Shown piece after piece: positions 5,712 to 13,202 of a DNA stretch of 40,890 bases. The position numbers and the translations under genes were made by a program. The DNA is from an uncultured Lachnospiraceae bacterium (GTDB taxonomy: Bacteria > Bacillota > Clostridia > Lachnospirales > Lachnospiraceae): assembly GCA_905203555.1 (NCBI GenBank), contig CAJKWK010000020.1, positions 1 through 40,890 on the forward strand, read 5' to 3'. Under the pieces are notes generated by a model. The model saw only the letters and a list, made by a program, of their open reading frames with translations, was not told where the DNA came from and did not search any database. The stretch's first letter is position 1. Every line of letters begins with the position of its first letter.

Positions 5712-8700
5712 TTACCGATTTCTCTTTCTCCGAATTACCACTGTTCCGATTACCGTCACAGATACCAACAGTCCTGCTGCCCATACAAACAGGTTGCTAT
5801 TATCTCCTGTCTTAACCGGTGTTGTGCTGCTGCCACTATTTCCCGGCTTTGCGTCCGGTTTTGCATCCGGTTTTGCGTCCGGTTTCTGCTCCGGTTTCGG
5901 ATCTGGTTTCGGATCTGGATTTGGATTTGGATCCGGTGTCTGTTCTTTCAGCCCCTTGATTGCAGCGTCTAATTTTGCATTTGCCTCATCTACAGCGGTC
6001 TGATCCGCCTCGGCATTGTCGTAAACAGCTTTTGCATCTGCCAATACATCTTCCAATGCTTTCAAAGATTCTGCCGTATACTTCTCAGTCTCCTTCAAAA
6101 GCCCTTCTGCTGTATCAATGTTCTGTTTCAACGTATCCTTATCTACAGCCTTCTTTGTTGTAAACGGAACTCCTTCAGATCCCTCAGACTCATTTCCAGC
6201 CGCATCTACAGCCTTAATCTGTACTGTGTACTCTGTATTTGCACTCAGACCCGTCAACTGGAATTTTGTTTCAGCAACAGGAGTGTCATTCTGTTTGTCA
6301 CCATTTACATAGATGTTGTAGCCGGTTACTGCCACATTGTCAAGTGCCTCTTCCCATGCCACATCTGCCGTTGTCTCAGTTACATTTGCAACCCGTACGC
6401 CTTGTGGTGCAACCGGTGCTACAGTATCTGTGTATGCCTCATCAAGATATGTGATTTCCGGTGTAACGTGAATGGTATTTTTATTTGCATTTCCCGTATT
6501 CGTTGTTGTTACTCTGATATAATCCCCTTGAGCTACTTCTATTCTTGCAAATCTTGCTTTATTGCTTTCCCATTGATCTGCTGTTGCAGAGACATTTGCT
6601 TCAGATCTTGTCAATCTAATTGCGTCAATCTTTTCCCCATTTACTTCTACTGTCAGAGTCACCTCTCTATCACCCTTGTTGTCATTCGGCTGGCGGAAAT
6701 AAGGCTCTTTATTATTATCTCCTTCCCCATCTTTTATTCCAAAGGAAACAATTCCTGCTTTTGGCGCTCTAAATGCCATCGCAGCATCTGTACCTGTCGG
6801 AGAACCAATCAAACCATGTGTTCCTTCCGGAACATTTCCGTTTTGACCTGCATCCAGACCAACCGGCCATGTACCTTCTACCATCCAGTTCGGCCAATTA
6901 TCCGGGTCTTTTGTAGTAAGATTATTCCAATCTGTGCTTCCCTTTTTCTGCTGTGCAAACCATACATTTCCCTGTACACCGTCCTGACCGCCTTTTGGTC
7001 CTACATAATCCGCTGTCCAGTTATATGTATTCTTCTGTTTGATCGTATAATCATTGTTGCTTCCATTTTCTGCTGTAATCCGAAGAATCATTCCATCTGC
7101 TACGTTATCCCCGTTCTGCAGTGTTTTATCTCCCTGCATTACCGTTACTGTTGCAGTATCTGCTACTTCAATGTTCTTCTTCACTCCACTGACTGTCGTT
7201 GGGTTGTTCTCAGTGAACGGCACATAAATGTTCTTTTCTTTCAGTTCATAACAAGTAGACTTCAATTCATTATCAGTGCTTGCCACAATGTTGTACACAA
7301 CATCTTCTTTTCCTTCAGCAGAAAGAATTACGGTTATTCCGCCTTTGACAATATCTGTATTGCTCAGTGTCTCTTCCCCATTTTTAACAGTTACAGTAAC
7401 ACCGGCGTCATAGATGATATTTTTAAGGAACTGTTCTACGGTTGTATTTTTCGGTACGTCGCTGATAGAATTATCTGCAACCGTAAATACATTAGAACGA
7501 AGAGAAAGTTCCCCAAGAACATCACTCTCTGCTGCTCCAATCTCCGGTACCGCTGTAATTGCATGTCCGAAGAAATCATGATCAATCGTATATCCGTTGC
7601 GGTCTACAACTACCTTTCCTGCATTGATTGCCGGAGAATTCTCAGCAAGTTTATATCCGTCAAATACGGTCGTCGCATTCGGATCTTCATGCTTTCTTGC
7701 CTGCTTATCCTGTGCAGCACTGGTAGGACCATTGCCCGCATTTACAAATACAGGTGTTCCACGTTCCACTTTGATTCCTGCATTTTCACGTGGAATTGTC
7801 GTCACATTATAGAACAGGTTATTGGAATATTCTTTGTTATTGTCATTCCCTGATCTCCAATTCACAGCCACTGCGTCGTTTCCTGCAAAGTAGAAAATAT
7901 TATTTTCCATATTCACAGGACCGCCGTTGCCATGAGTCTTATGCCAGATTGTCTTCACTCCATCTTTAATATAGAATGTGTTGTTATATACTTGTGTATT
8001 TCCTGAATTTCCTGCCGGATCAAGCGGTCCCATATCCTCACTCTGACTGATGTTATAGCGGAATGTGTTGTTGATGGACTCTGGTCCGCAGAACATGATC
8101 GTGCTTGCGCTATTTCCATGGCTGTAATTATACTGATAGTTTGTACCATCTCCATAATCAGCGTCCCAAGGCTGTCCGTCTCCATTACCATGTGCGGCAT
8201 TCTGTGTATTGAAACATTCATTGTACTGGAAGATTGCATTTTTACACTTCCAAGGCCAGATACCTGCTGCAACGCGTCCTGCTCCAACATTCTGTAGACT
8301 ACCACCAGTTGGGTTTCCATCTGTATCCAGATATGGCTGCTGTTGTGAATAGTCTGTTGTATTAATCTGCTTTGCTGCCCCTTCAGATACATTATACTGA
8401 ACCACCGGTCTGTCCAGATACATCGTTGTGATTGCATCTCCACCGACATCATTCAGATAGTTGTTCTGAATCACAACATTGGAAGAACCGTAGTTCTGCA
8501 TTACATCATCACTTAAGGAACCTCCTCTGAACTGTCCCCACTGATATGTATATCCTACTGCAATTCCCCAACGGTTTACTTTATCAAGATAGCAGTTCTG
8601 AATCTTCACGTCATTATAGCGGGCAATTCCTGTGGTATTTTCATCATCCGGTTTTTCTACGATAAAGTAGATACCGCCGTTTGTCATGTGCTTGTTGTAC

Positions 8701-9350
8701 ACATTCCCTGTCACATCATGAATGTACAGATTGTCCAACACAATATGATCTACGGTTCCCTTATTCTTTGCAACTCCTGCGACACCGGTTCTGTCCATGC
8801 AGTAGGCGTCATTATATGCTTTCCCATTCTCTGCATCTGTTGCGGCTGCCCGGTTATTTGTCAGTTCCAGCCCTTCGATTTCAACATATTCTACATCCTT
8901 TAATAGAATAGAAGAAGATACCGTTCCTTTCCACTTATGATTTTGATTATCAAGCGGCTGTCCATAATTTAACTCCCACTGACCATGACCATTGGTATTG
9001 ATCTGTGGCCGTCCTGCCTTTTCATCGCCATACGTAGAAATGATAACCGGTGCTTCTGCACTTCCTCCTTCACTTTCAAGATGCAGCGCCTGGTCTTCAA
9101 ACTTAGAACCATTTTTCAAAAGCACCTTATCTCCCGGTTGCAATGTAAGCTCATTGATCTTATCCAGACTTTTGAATGCCTGTTTCTCAGACGTTCCTGT
9201 GTTGCTGTCGTTTCCACCGTTAGAATCCACGTAATACGTTGTTCCTAACGTGTTCTCTGCTGCCTGTACCAGTCCCATCGGCATCATGCTGCCGACAGAA
9301 GTTCCAACAAGCATCAGTGCAAGCATTGCGCTTACCCATTTCTTTTTCAT
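5712..9350 (-). CDS. Cell-wall-anchored beta-helix protein, probable GH136 lacto-N-biosidase (LnbX-like)
   Basis: A 1212-residue surface protein from the ATG at 9350, which has AGGAG 6 bases upstream and begins directly with a signal peptide (cleavage near VQA-AEN, 30-31). Residues about 37-625 form a right-handed parallel beta-helix starting YYVDSNGGNDSNTG. Asp391 and Asp398 in NGDGQPWDADYGDG are spaced 7 apart, like the catalytic pair I recall for Bifidobacterium longum LnbX (Asp411/Asp418). Next come Ig-like segments, a sandwich module (about 790-970), fibronectin III (976-1067), a FIVAR helix bundle (1068-1137), a Pro/Lys-Asp spacer, the sortase motif PVKTG (1178-1182), a membrane helix and a basic tail. 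Such enzymes release lacto-N-biose from type-1 chains. The neighbouring chaperone-like gene supports this. Another beta-helix glycosidase or lyase remains possible. Confidence 0.7.
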   Translation of the reverse strand: MKKKWVSAMLALMLVGTSVGSMMPMGLVQAAENTLGTTYYVDSNGGNDSNTGTSEKQAFKSLDKINELTLQPGDKVLLKNGSKFEDQALHLESEGGSAEAPVIISTYGDEKAGRPQINTNGHGQWELNYGQPLDNQNHKWKGTVSSSILLKDVEYVEIEGLELTNNRAAATDAENGKAYNDAYCMDRTGVAGVAKNKGTVDHIVLDNLYIHDVTGNVYNKHMTNGGIYFIVEKPDDENTTGIARYNDVKIQNCYLDKVNRWGIAVGYTYQWGQFRGGSLSDDVMQNYGSSNVVIQNNYLNDVGGDAITTMYLDRPVVQYNVSEGAAKQINTTDYSQQQPYLDTDGNPTGGSLQNVGAGRVAAGIWPWKCKNAIFQYNECFNTQNAAHGNGDGQPWDADYGDGTNYQYNYSHGNSASTIMFCGPESINNTFRYNISQSEDMGPLDPAGNSGNTQVYNNTFYIKDGVKTIWHKTHGNGGPVNMENNIFYFAGNDAVAVNWRSGNDNNKEYSNNLFYNVTTIPRENAGIKVERGTPVFVNAGNGPTSAAQDKQARKHEDPNATTVFDGYKLAENSPAINAGKVVVDRNGYTIDHDFFGHAITAVPEIGAAESDVLGELSLRSNVFTVADNSISDVPKNTTVEQFLKNIIYDAGVTVTVKNGEETLSNTDIVKGGITVILSAEGKEDVVYNIVASTDNELKSTCYELKEKNIYVPFTENNPTTVSGVKKNIEVADTATVTVMQGDKTLQNGDNVADGMILRITAENGSNNDYTIKQKNTYNWTADYVGPKGGQDGVQGNVWFAQQKKGSTDWNNLTTKDPDNWPNWMVEGTWPVGLDAGQNGNVPEGTHGLIGSPTGTDAAMAFRAPKAGIVSFGIKDGEGDNNKEPYFRQPNDNKGDREVTLTVEVNGEKIDAIRLTRSEANVSATADQWESNKARFARIEVAQGDYIRVTTTNTGNANKNTIHVTPEITYLDEAYTDTVAPVAPQGVRVANVTETTADVAWEEALDNVAVTGYNIYVNGDKQNDTPVAETKFQLTGLSANTEYTVQIKAVDAAGNESEGSEGVPFTTKKAVDKDTLKQNIDTAEGLLKETEKYTAESLKALEDVLADAKAVYDNAEADQTAVDEANAKLDAAIKGLKEQTPDPNPNPDPKPDPKPEQKPDAKPDAKPDAKPGNSGSSTTPVKTGDNSNLFVWAAGLLVSVTVIGTVVIRRKRNR

Positions 9351-9373
9351 AACTTTCTCCTTCCTTGCTGTCA

Positions 9374-10117
9374 CTATTTTTCTATATGTTTCAAAGTAAA
9401 ACGGTTCACTGTTTCTCTGTCTCCGTCTACCTTTGAATCCTCCATCATGTGAGCGATTTTGTCATCATATCTTTTTTCCCGCATCTCACGCTCGACCGCC
9501 ACACGTGCGGTTTCGAGATCCGCTTTTTCCTCACTTTCCCCGAATATCCATTCTCCATTGCTGTAATACTCTTGAATCTCTTCTTCTGTCAATTCCATGT
9601 CTTCTCTGTCATAGTCATTGCAATACGCCTCTTTACACATACTCAGTTCATACTGCAAATACAATTCAAATGTATATTCTTTCAAACCGTAGATTACTTC
9701 GTTGTTCGCCACTTTTTCCGCACGAGATGCATTTTCCGCCTCCCAACGGGACTTCACAGCCTCAAAACTTCCATCTGGCACATCTCCATACTGCTCTGCC
9801 AGCTTGTACACTGCCTGTATGTGTTTTAACTTCTCGATGCTGTTCTCCGCAAGAATCTCATATCCATACTTGCCGTCATACTCCATCTCCCAAAAATCTT
9901 CCCCATACTTTGCATCATACTGCTGCTGGATCTGCATCTCCGTATCGTATTCCACCAACTCCATACACATCAGATATGCATCTTTTTCGATCTGTTCCCC
10001 GTTGATCTGAAGTTCAAACCGACTGTTCTTATATAATAATGTAGCTGCGCCAACCGCTGCCAACATAACCACTGCAATACTCACAATCGTGAAATTACGT
10101 CGTTTTCTGTTTTTCAT
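9374..10117 (-). CDS. Membrane-anchored SurA/foldase-like chaperone, probable LnbY-type partner
   Basis: A 247-residue protein from the ATG at 10117, with AGGGAG about 9 bases upstream. Residues 8-29 (FTIVSIAVVMLAAVGAATLLY) form a signal anchor. The exported part resembles the SurA N-terminal helical domain: LQINGEQIEKDAYLMCM, then long Glu-rich helices. TEEEIQEYYSNGEWIFGE and VEREMREKRYDDKIAHMME follow. No peptidyl-prolyl isomerase domain is present. It ends 23 bases before the beta-helix gene, so the two are co-transcribed. LnbX of B. longum requires a designated chaperone, LnbY, encoded beside it; gene order, size and topology here agree with that pair. Assignment rests on context plus topology rather than a diagnostic motif. 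Confidence 0.65.
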   Translation of the reverse strand: MKNRKRRNFTIVSIAVVMLAAVGAATLLYKNSRFELQINGEQIEKDAYLMCMELVEYDTEMQIQQQYDAKYGEDFWEMEYDGKYGYEILAENSIEKLKHIQAVYKLAEQYGDVPDGSFEAVKSRWEAENASRAEKVANNEVIYGLKEYTFELYLQYELSMCKEAYCNDYDREDMELTEEEIQEYYSNGEWIFGESEEKADLETARVAVEREMREKRYDDKIAHMMEDSKVDGDRETVNRFTLKHIEK

Positions 10118-10152
10118 CCTCTTGTCTCCCTGCAATCAAACAGCTTTGTGTC

Positions 10153-10161
10153 ATTATAACA
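10153..10161 (-). promoter_or_regulatory. Extended -10 promoter of the lnbY/lnbX-like unit
   Basis: Minus-strand TG-T-TATAAT, with TATAAT at 10158-10153, about 36 bases before the ATG. There is no recognisable -35, as usual for extended -10 promoters. The TGTGG boxes lie about 110 bp further upstream in this direction. Confidence 0.55.
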
Positions 10162-10266
10162 TAATTTTATTTTCTCTTCTCATTCATTTCTGCACATTCG
10201 CATCTTCTTTTTGTCTAATTCGGAACTCTTCATCTATATTTGCACTTTTGATTCAATTCTCTCATT

Positions 10267-10312
10267 TGTGGTTTTTTGTGGTTTTTGTTTTTTGTTTTTG
10301 TGGTTTCTTGTC
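10267..10312. promoter_or_regulatory. Triple TGTGG box, candidate AraC-regulator operator (site B)
   Basis: TGTGG copies start at 10267, 10277 and 10299, with spacings of 10 and 22 bp, identical to site A at 4499-4544. The first about 20 bases differ from site A at one position. The site lies 24-65 bp upstream of the pduC -35 element, where class I activators bind. Confidence 0.65.
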
Positions 10313-10331
10313 AACTTTTCTCATTGCTTTG

Positions 10332-10360
10332 TTGCTATTTCATTGTGATTGTAGTATAAT
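10332..10360 (+). promoter_or_regulatory. Promoter of the pduCDEGH-pduO operon
   Basis: TTGCTA (10332-10337), a 17-bp spacer and TATAAT (10355-10360). The start near 10367 leaves an untranslated leader of about 60 bases before pduC. Confidence 0.7.
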
Positions 10361-10427
10361 TTCAAGTAAAGATACCCCTATTAACATCTGGTGGGATTCC
10401 ACTAATTTTCCGTAAGGAGACACATGT

Positions 10428-12092
10428 ATGAAACGTTCAAAACGAATTGAAGCACTGGATGCACGTCCGGTTAATCTGGACGGTTACATCAACGAGTGGC
10501 CGGAAATGGGATTTGTGGCAATGCACAGCCCCTACGACCCTACTCCATCCATCAAAGTAGAAGATGGAAAGATCACAGAACTGGACGGCAAACGCCGGGA
10601 AGATTTTGACTTCATCGACCAGTTTATCGCAGATTATGCAATTAATATCGAAAGAGCTGAAACCTCTATGGCAGTATCTTCTCTGGATATTGCACGAATG
10701 ATCGTGGATATCCACGTTTCCAGAAAAGAGATTCTGGAATTGATTTCCGGTATCACCCCTGCAAAGATGGCCGAAGTCATGAACCATCTTAATGTAGTAG
10801 AACTTATGATGGGAATGCAGAAGATCCGCGCCAGAAAAACGCCCGGTAATCAGGCTCACATCACAAACTTAAAAGACGATCCGGTACAGATTGCCGCAGA
10901 TGCTGCCGAAGGCGCACTCCGCGGTTTTGCAGAAGAAGAGACGACTATGGGTGTTGCCAGATATGCACCCCTTAGTTCCATTGCACTTCTGATCGGATCC
11001 CAGGTCGGTCGTCCGGGAGTACTGACACAATGTTCCGCTGAAGAAGCAACGGAACTTGAGCTTGGAATTCGCGGACTGACAACTTATGCGGAAACACTTT
11101 CTGTATATGGAACGGAAAAAGTATTTATTGATGGTGATGACACACCATATTCCAAGGCATTTTTGAACTCTGCTTATGCATCTCGAGGATTAAAGGTCCG
11201 CTTTACATCCGGTTCCGGTTCTGAAGTCCTGATGGGAAGCAGCGAAAAGAAATCCATGCTCTATCTGGAATGCCGCTGCCTGTTTGTAACAAAGGGAGCA
11301 GGTAGTCAGGGAATCCAGAATGGTTCTGTAAGCTGTATCGGTGTAACCGGCTCCGTTCCGGCCGGCATTCGCGAAGTCATAGCAGAAAACCTTGTAGCCG
11401 CACTTCTCGGTCTGGAATGTGCATCTTCCAACGATCAGAGTTTCTCAAACTCTGATATGAGACGTACTGCAAGAACTATGCTGGAATTTCTTCCGGGAAC
11501 AGATTTCATTTTCTCCGGTTATGCAGCAGAACCAAACTATGACAATATGTTTGCAGGTTCTAATTTTGATGCGGAAGATTTTGATGATTATAACGTACTG
11601 CAGCGAGACATGCAGGTAGACGGTGGTCTAAAACCAGTCACCGAAGAGCAGGTTCTCTTTGTAAGAAATAAAGCAGCCCGCGCTGTGCAGGCGGTATTCC
11701 GCAATCTGGGGCTTTCTCCGATTTCAGACGAACAGGTTGAAGCGGTAACCTACGCACATGGAAGTAAAGATACTCTTCCGCGTGATGTTACTGCTGATCT
11801 TGCTGCTGCCGAGGACGTATTGAAACGCGGAGTCACAGGTGTCGATATCGTAAAAGCTCTCGCAGAAACCGGATTCGAAGACGTAGCAGAAAGCGTGTTA
11901 AATATGTTAAAACAGCGTGTCGCCGGTGACTATATGCAGACGGCTGCAATTCTGGATCGGAATTTCCATGTATTATCCGGAGTCAATACTCCGAACGATT
12001 ATATGGGACCGGGAACCGGTTATCGTGTCGACGGAGAACGTTGGGAAGAAATCAAAAAGATTCCACATATCATCAACCCGCAGGATATATAG
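10428..12092 (+). CDS. pduC: Propanediol/glycerol dehydratase large (alpha) subunit, B12-dependent
   Basis: Catalytic subunit of adenosylcobalamin-dependent diol dehydratase, converting 1,2-propanediol to propionaldehyde (or glycerol to 3-hydroxypropionaldehyde). The 554-residue length equals the Klebsiella enzyme and alignment is nearly gapless at an offset of one. Active-site positions are kept: His144 (NQAHITN), Glu171 (EEETTMG), Glu222 (YAETLSVYGTE), Gln297 and Ser302 (IQNGSVSCIG), Asp336/Gln337 (ASSNDQSF) and Ser363 (FIFSGYA). AAGGAG precedes the ATG by about 8 bases. It is the first gene of the operon pduCDEGH plus adenosyltransferase, with pduD 18 bases downstream. Diol versus glycerol preference cannot be read from these residues; shell genes nearby favour propanediol. 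Confidence 0.97.
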   Translation: MKRSKRIEALDARPVNLDGYINEWPEMGFVAMHSPYDPTPSIKVEDGKITELDGKRREDFDFIDQFIADYAINIERAETSMAVSSLDIARMIVDIHVSRKEILELISGITPAKMAEVMNHLNVVELMMGMQKIRARKTPGNQAHITNLKDDPVQIAADAAEGALRGFAEEETTMGVARYAPLSSIALLIGSQVGRPGVLTQCSAEEATELELGIRGLTTYAETLSVYGTEKVFIDGDDTPYSKAFLNSAYASRGLKVRFTSGSGSEVLMGSSEKKSMLYLECRCLFVTKGAGSQGIQNGSVSCIGVTGSVPAGIREVIAENLVAALLGLECASSNDQSFSNSDMRRTARTMLEFLPGTDFIFSGYAAEPNYDNMFAGSNFDAEDFDDYNVLQRDMQVDGGLKPVTEEQVLFVRNKAARAVQAVFRNLGLSPISDEQVEAVTYAHGSKDTLPRDVTADLAAAEDVLKRGVTGVDIVKALAETGFEDVAESVLNMLKQRVAGDYMQTAAILDRNFHVLSGVNTPNDYMGPGTGYRVDGERWEEIKKIPHIINPQDI

Positions 12093-12110
12093 GAAAGGAG
12101 GAGCATACAG

Positions 12111-12809
12111 ATGCAGATCAGTGAAGAATTAATCAAACAAATAACGAATGCAGTATTAAGCCAGATGTCACAAGGCGGAAACTCCTCCGATACCAAGCCG
12201 CATCCGGCAGCAGGATCTTCTGCAAATGAGATTCCTTCTATGGTTGGAAGAGATCGGATCAATGAAACGAAAACTTCTTATGCAGATTATCCACGCGCAA
12301 GAAAGGGGACTGATCCGAAAGAAGTTGTCATCGGTGTCGGTGCCGCTTTCCAAAAGGAAATCACAAAAACTATCGGTGGAATTCCGTTGGATGAAGTATT
12401 GAGAAATGTCAAAGCCGGAATCGAAGAAGAAGGCATGACCCCTCGTGTTATCAAGATCCTGGATACTTCTGATGTATGTTTTATGGCTCTGGAAGCAGCT
12501 AAATATTCAGGATCCGGTATCGGTGTCGGTATTCAATCCAAAGGAACAACGGTTATTCATCAGAAAGACTTATATCCACTTTCAAACCTGGAATTATTTC
12601 CACAGGCTCCGCTGATGACTCTGGAAACATATCGCCAGATCGGACAAAATGCCGCAAAATATGTCAAAGGCGAACAGGTCGTTCCTATCCCATGTACCAA
12701 CGACCCGATGTCCAGACCGAAATATCAGGTAAAGGCAGCTATTATGCACATCGCAGAAACCGAGCAGCTTGACCCGGAAGTCGGCGCCGTGGAATGGGAG
12801 GGCAAATAA
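12111..12809 (+). CDS. pduD: Propanediol dehydratase medium (beta) subunit with encapsulation-type N-terminus
   Basis: Beta subunit of the dehydratase heterohexamer, contributing the base-off/His-off binding site for adenosylcobalamin; 232 residues. The family core starts near residue 65: DPKEVVIGVGAAFQKEITKTI, then EEGMTPRVIKILDTSDVCFMA, GSGIGVGIQSKGTTVIHQKDL and PLSNLELFPQAP. The N-terminus MQISEELIKQITNAVLSQM is an amphipathic helix followed by a Gly/Ser/Pro linker. It closely resembles the PduD encapsulation peptide that targets the enzyme into microcompartments. AGGAGG lies 8-12 bases upstream of the ATG. pduE follows with no gap. Confidence 0.96.
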   Translation: MQISEELIKQITNAVLSQMSQGGNSSDTKPHPAAGSSANEIPSMVGRDRINETKTSYADYPRARKGTDPKEVVIGVGAAFQKEITKTIGGIPLDEVLRNVKAGIEEEGMTPRVIKILDTSDVCFMALEAAKYSGSGIGVGIQSKGTTVIHQKDLYPLSNLELFPQAPLMTLETYRQIGQNAAKYVKGEQVVPIPCTNDPMSRPKYQVKAAIMHIAETEQLDPEVGAVEWEGK

Positions 12810-13202
12810 ATGAGATATCCTTTAGCAGAACATGAAAAAGAACAAATTACATCCAGGACCGGAAAAAAATTTACTGACATCACTCTGGATGAAGTCATCA
12901 AAGGACACGTTGGTCCGAATGATATCAAAATTTCAAAAGAAATTTTAAAGGCACAGGGACAGGTTGCCTCCTCTGCCGGCAATGCACCGATGGAGAAAAA
13001 CTTCGAACGTGCCGCTGAACTGGTCGATGTTCCGGATGATGTAATTTTGAAAATGTATGATAAACTGCGTCCGAATCGCTCCACCAAATTGGAGCTGGTT
13101 CTGATGGCACAGGAACTTCTTGAAAAATACAATGCAAAAAACTGTGCGCGCCTTGTAATGGAGGCCGCTGAAGTGTATGAAAAGAGAGGAATTTTACTTT
13201 GA
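12810..13202 (+). CDS. pduE: Propanediol dehydratase small (gamma) subunit, without encapsulation tail
   Basis: Gamma subunit of the B12-dependent diol dehydratase, 130 residues, all-helical, clamping the alpha/beta dimer. Recognisable parts are YPLAEHEKEQITSRTGK, then LDEVIKGHVGPNDIKIS, the long EKNFERAAELVDVPDDVILKMYDKLRPNRST and an ELLEKYNA ending. Klebsiella and Salmonella PduE carry about 40 additional N-terminal residues that include a second targeting helix. This protein lacks them and starts directly at the core, like glycerol dehydratase small subunits. The ATG follows the pduD stop immediately, and the 3' end overlaps pduG by four bases. Confidence 0.95.
   Translation: MRYPLAEHEKEQITSRTGKKFTDITLDEVIKGHVGPNDIKISKEILKAQGQVASSAGNAPMEKNFERAAELVDVPDDVILKMYDKLRPNRSTKLELVLMAQELLEKYNAKNCARLVMEAAEVYEKRGILL

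Noticed and set aside
6402..7853. Long plus-strand open frame of 483 codons opposite the beta-helix gene
   Set aside because: Cysteine-rich low-quality peptide lying fully antisense to a gene with signal peptide, domains and anchor; it has no convincing ribosome site. It is a shadow of the real gene.
9433..10010. Plus-strand open frames opposite the chaperone-like gene
   Set aside because: His/Pro/Cys-rich translations without recognisable domain; the minus strand gives a coherent membrane-anchored protein in operon spacing with the beta-helix gene.
10428..13202. Glycerol dehydratase (dhaBCE) rather than propanediol dehydratase
   Set aside because: Active-site residues do not separate the two, but the encapsulation helix on PduD, PduU/PduV genes and adenosyltransferase favour propanediol. 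Kept as pdu with glycerol as a possible second substrate.
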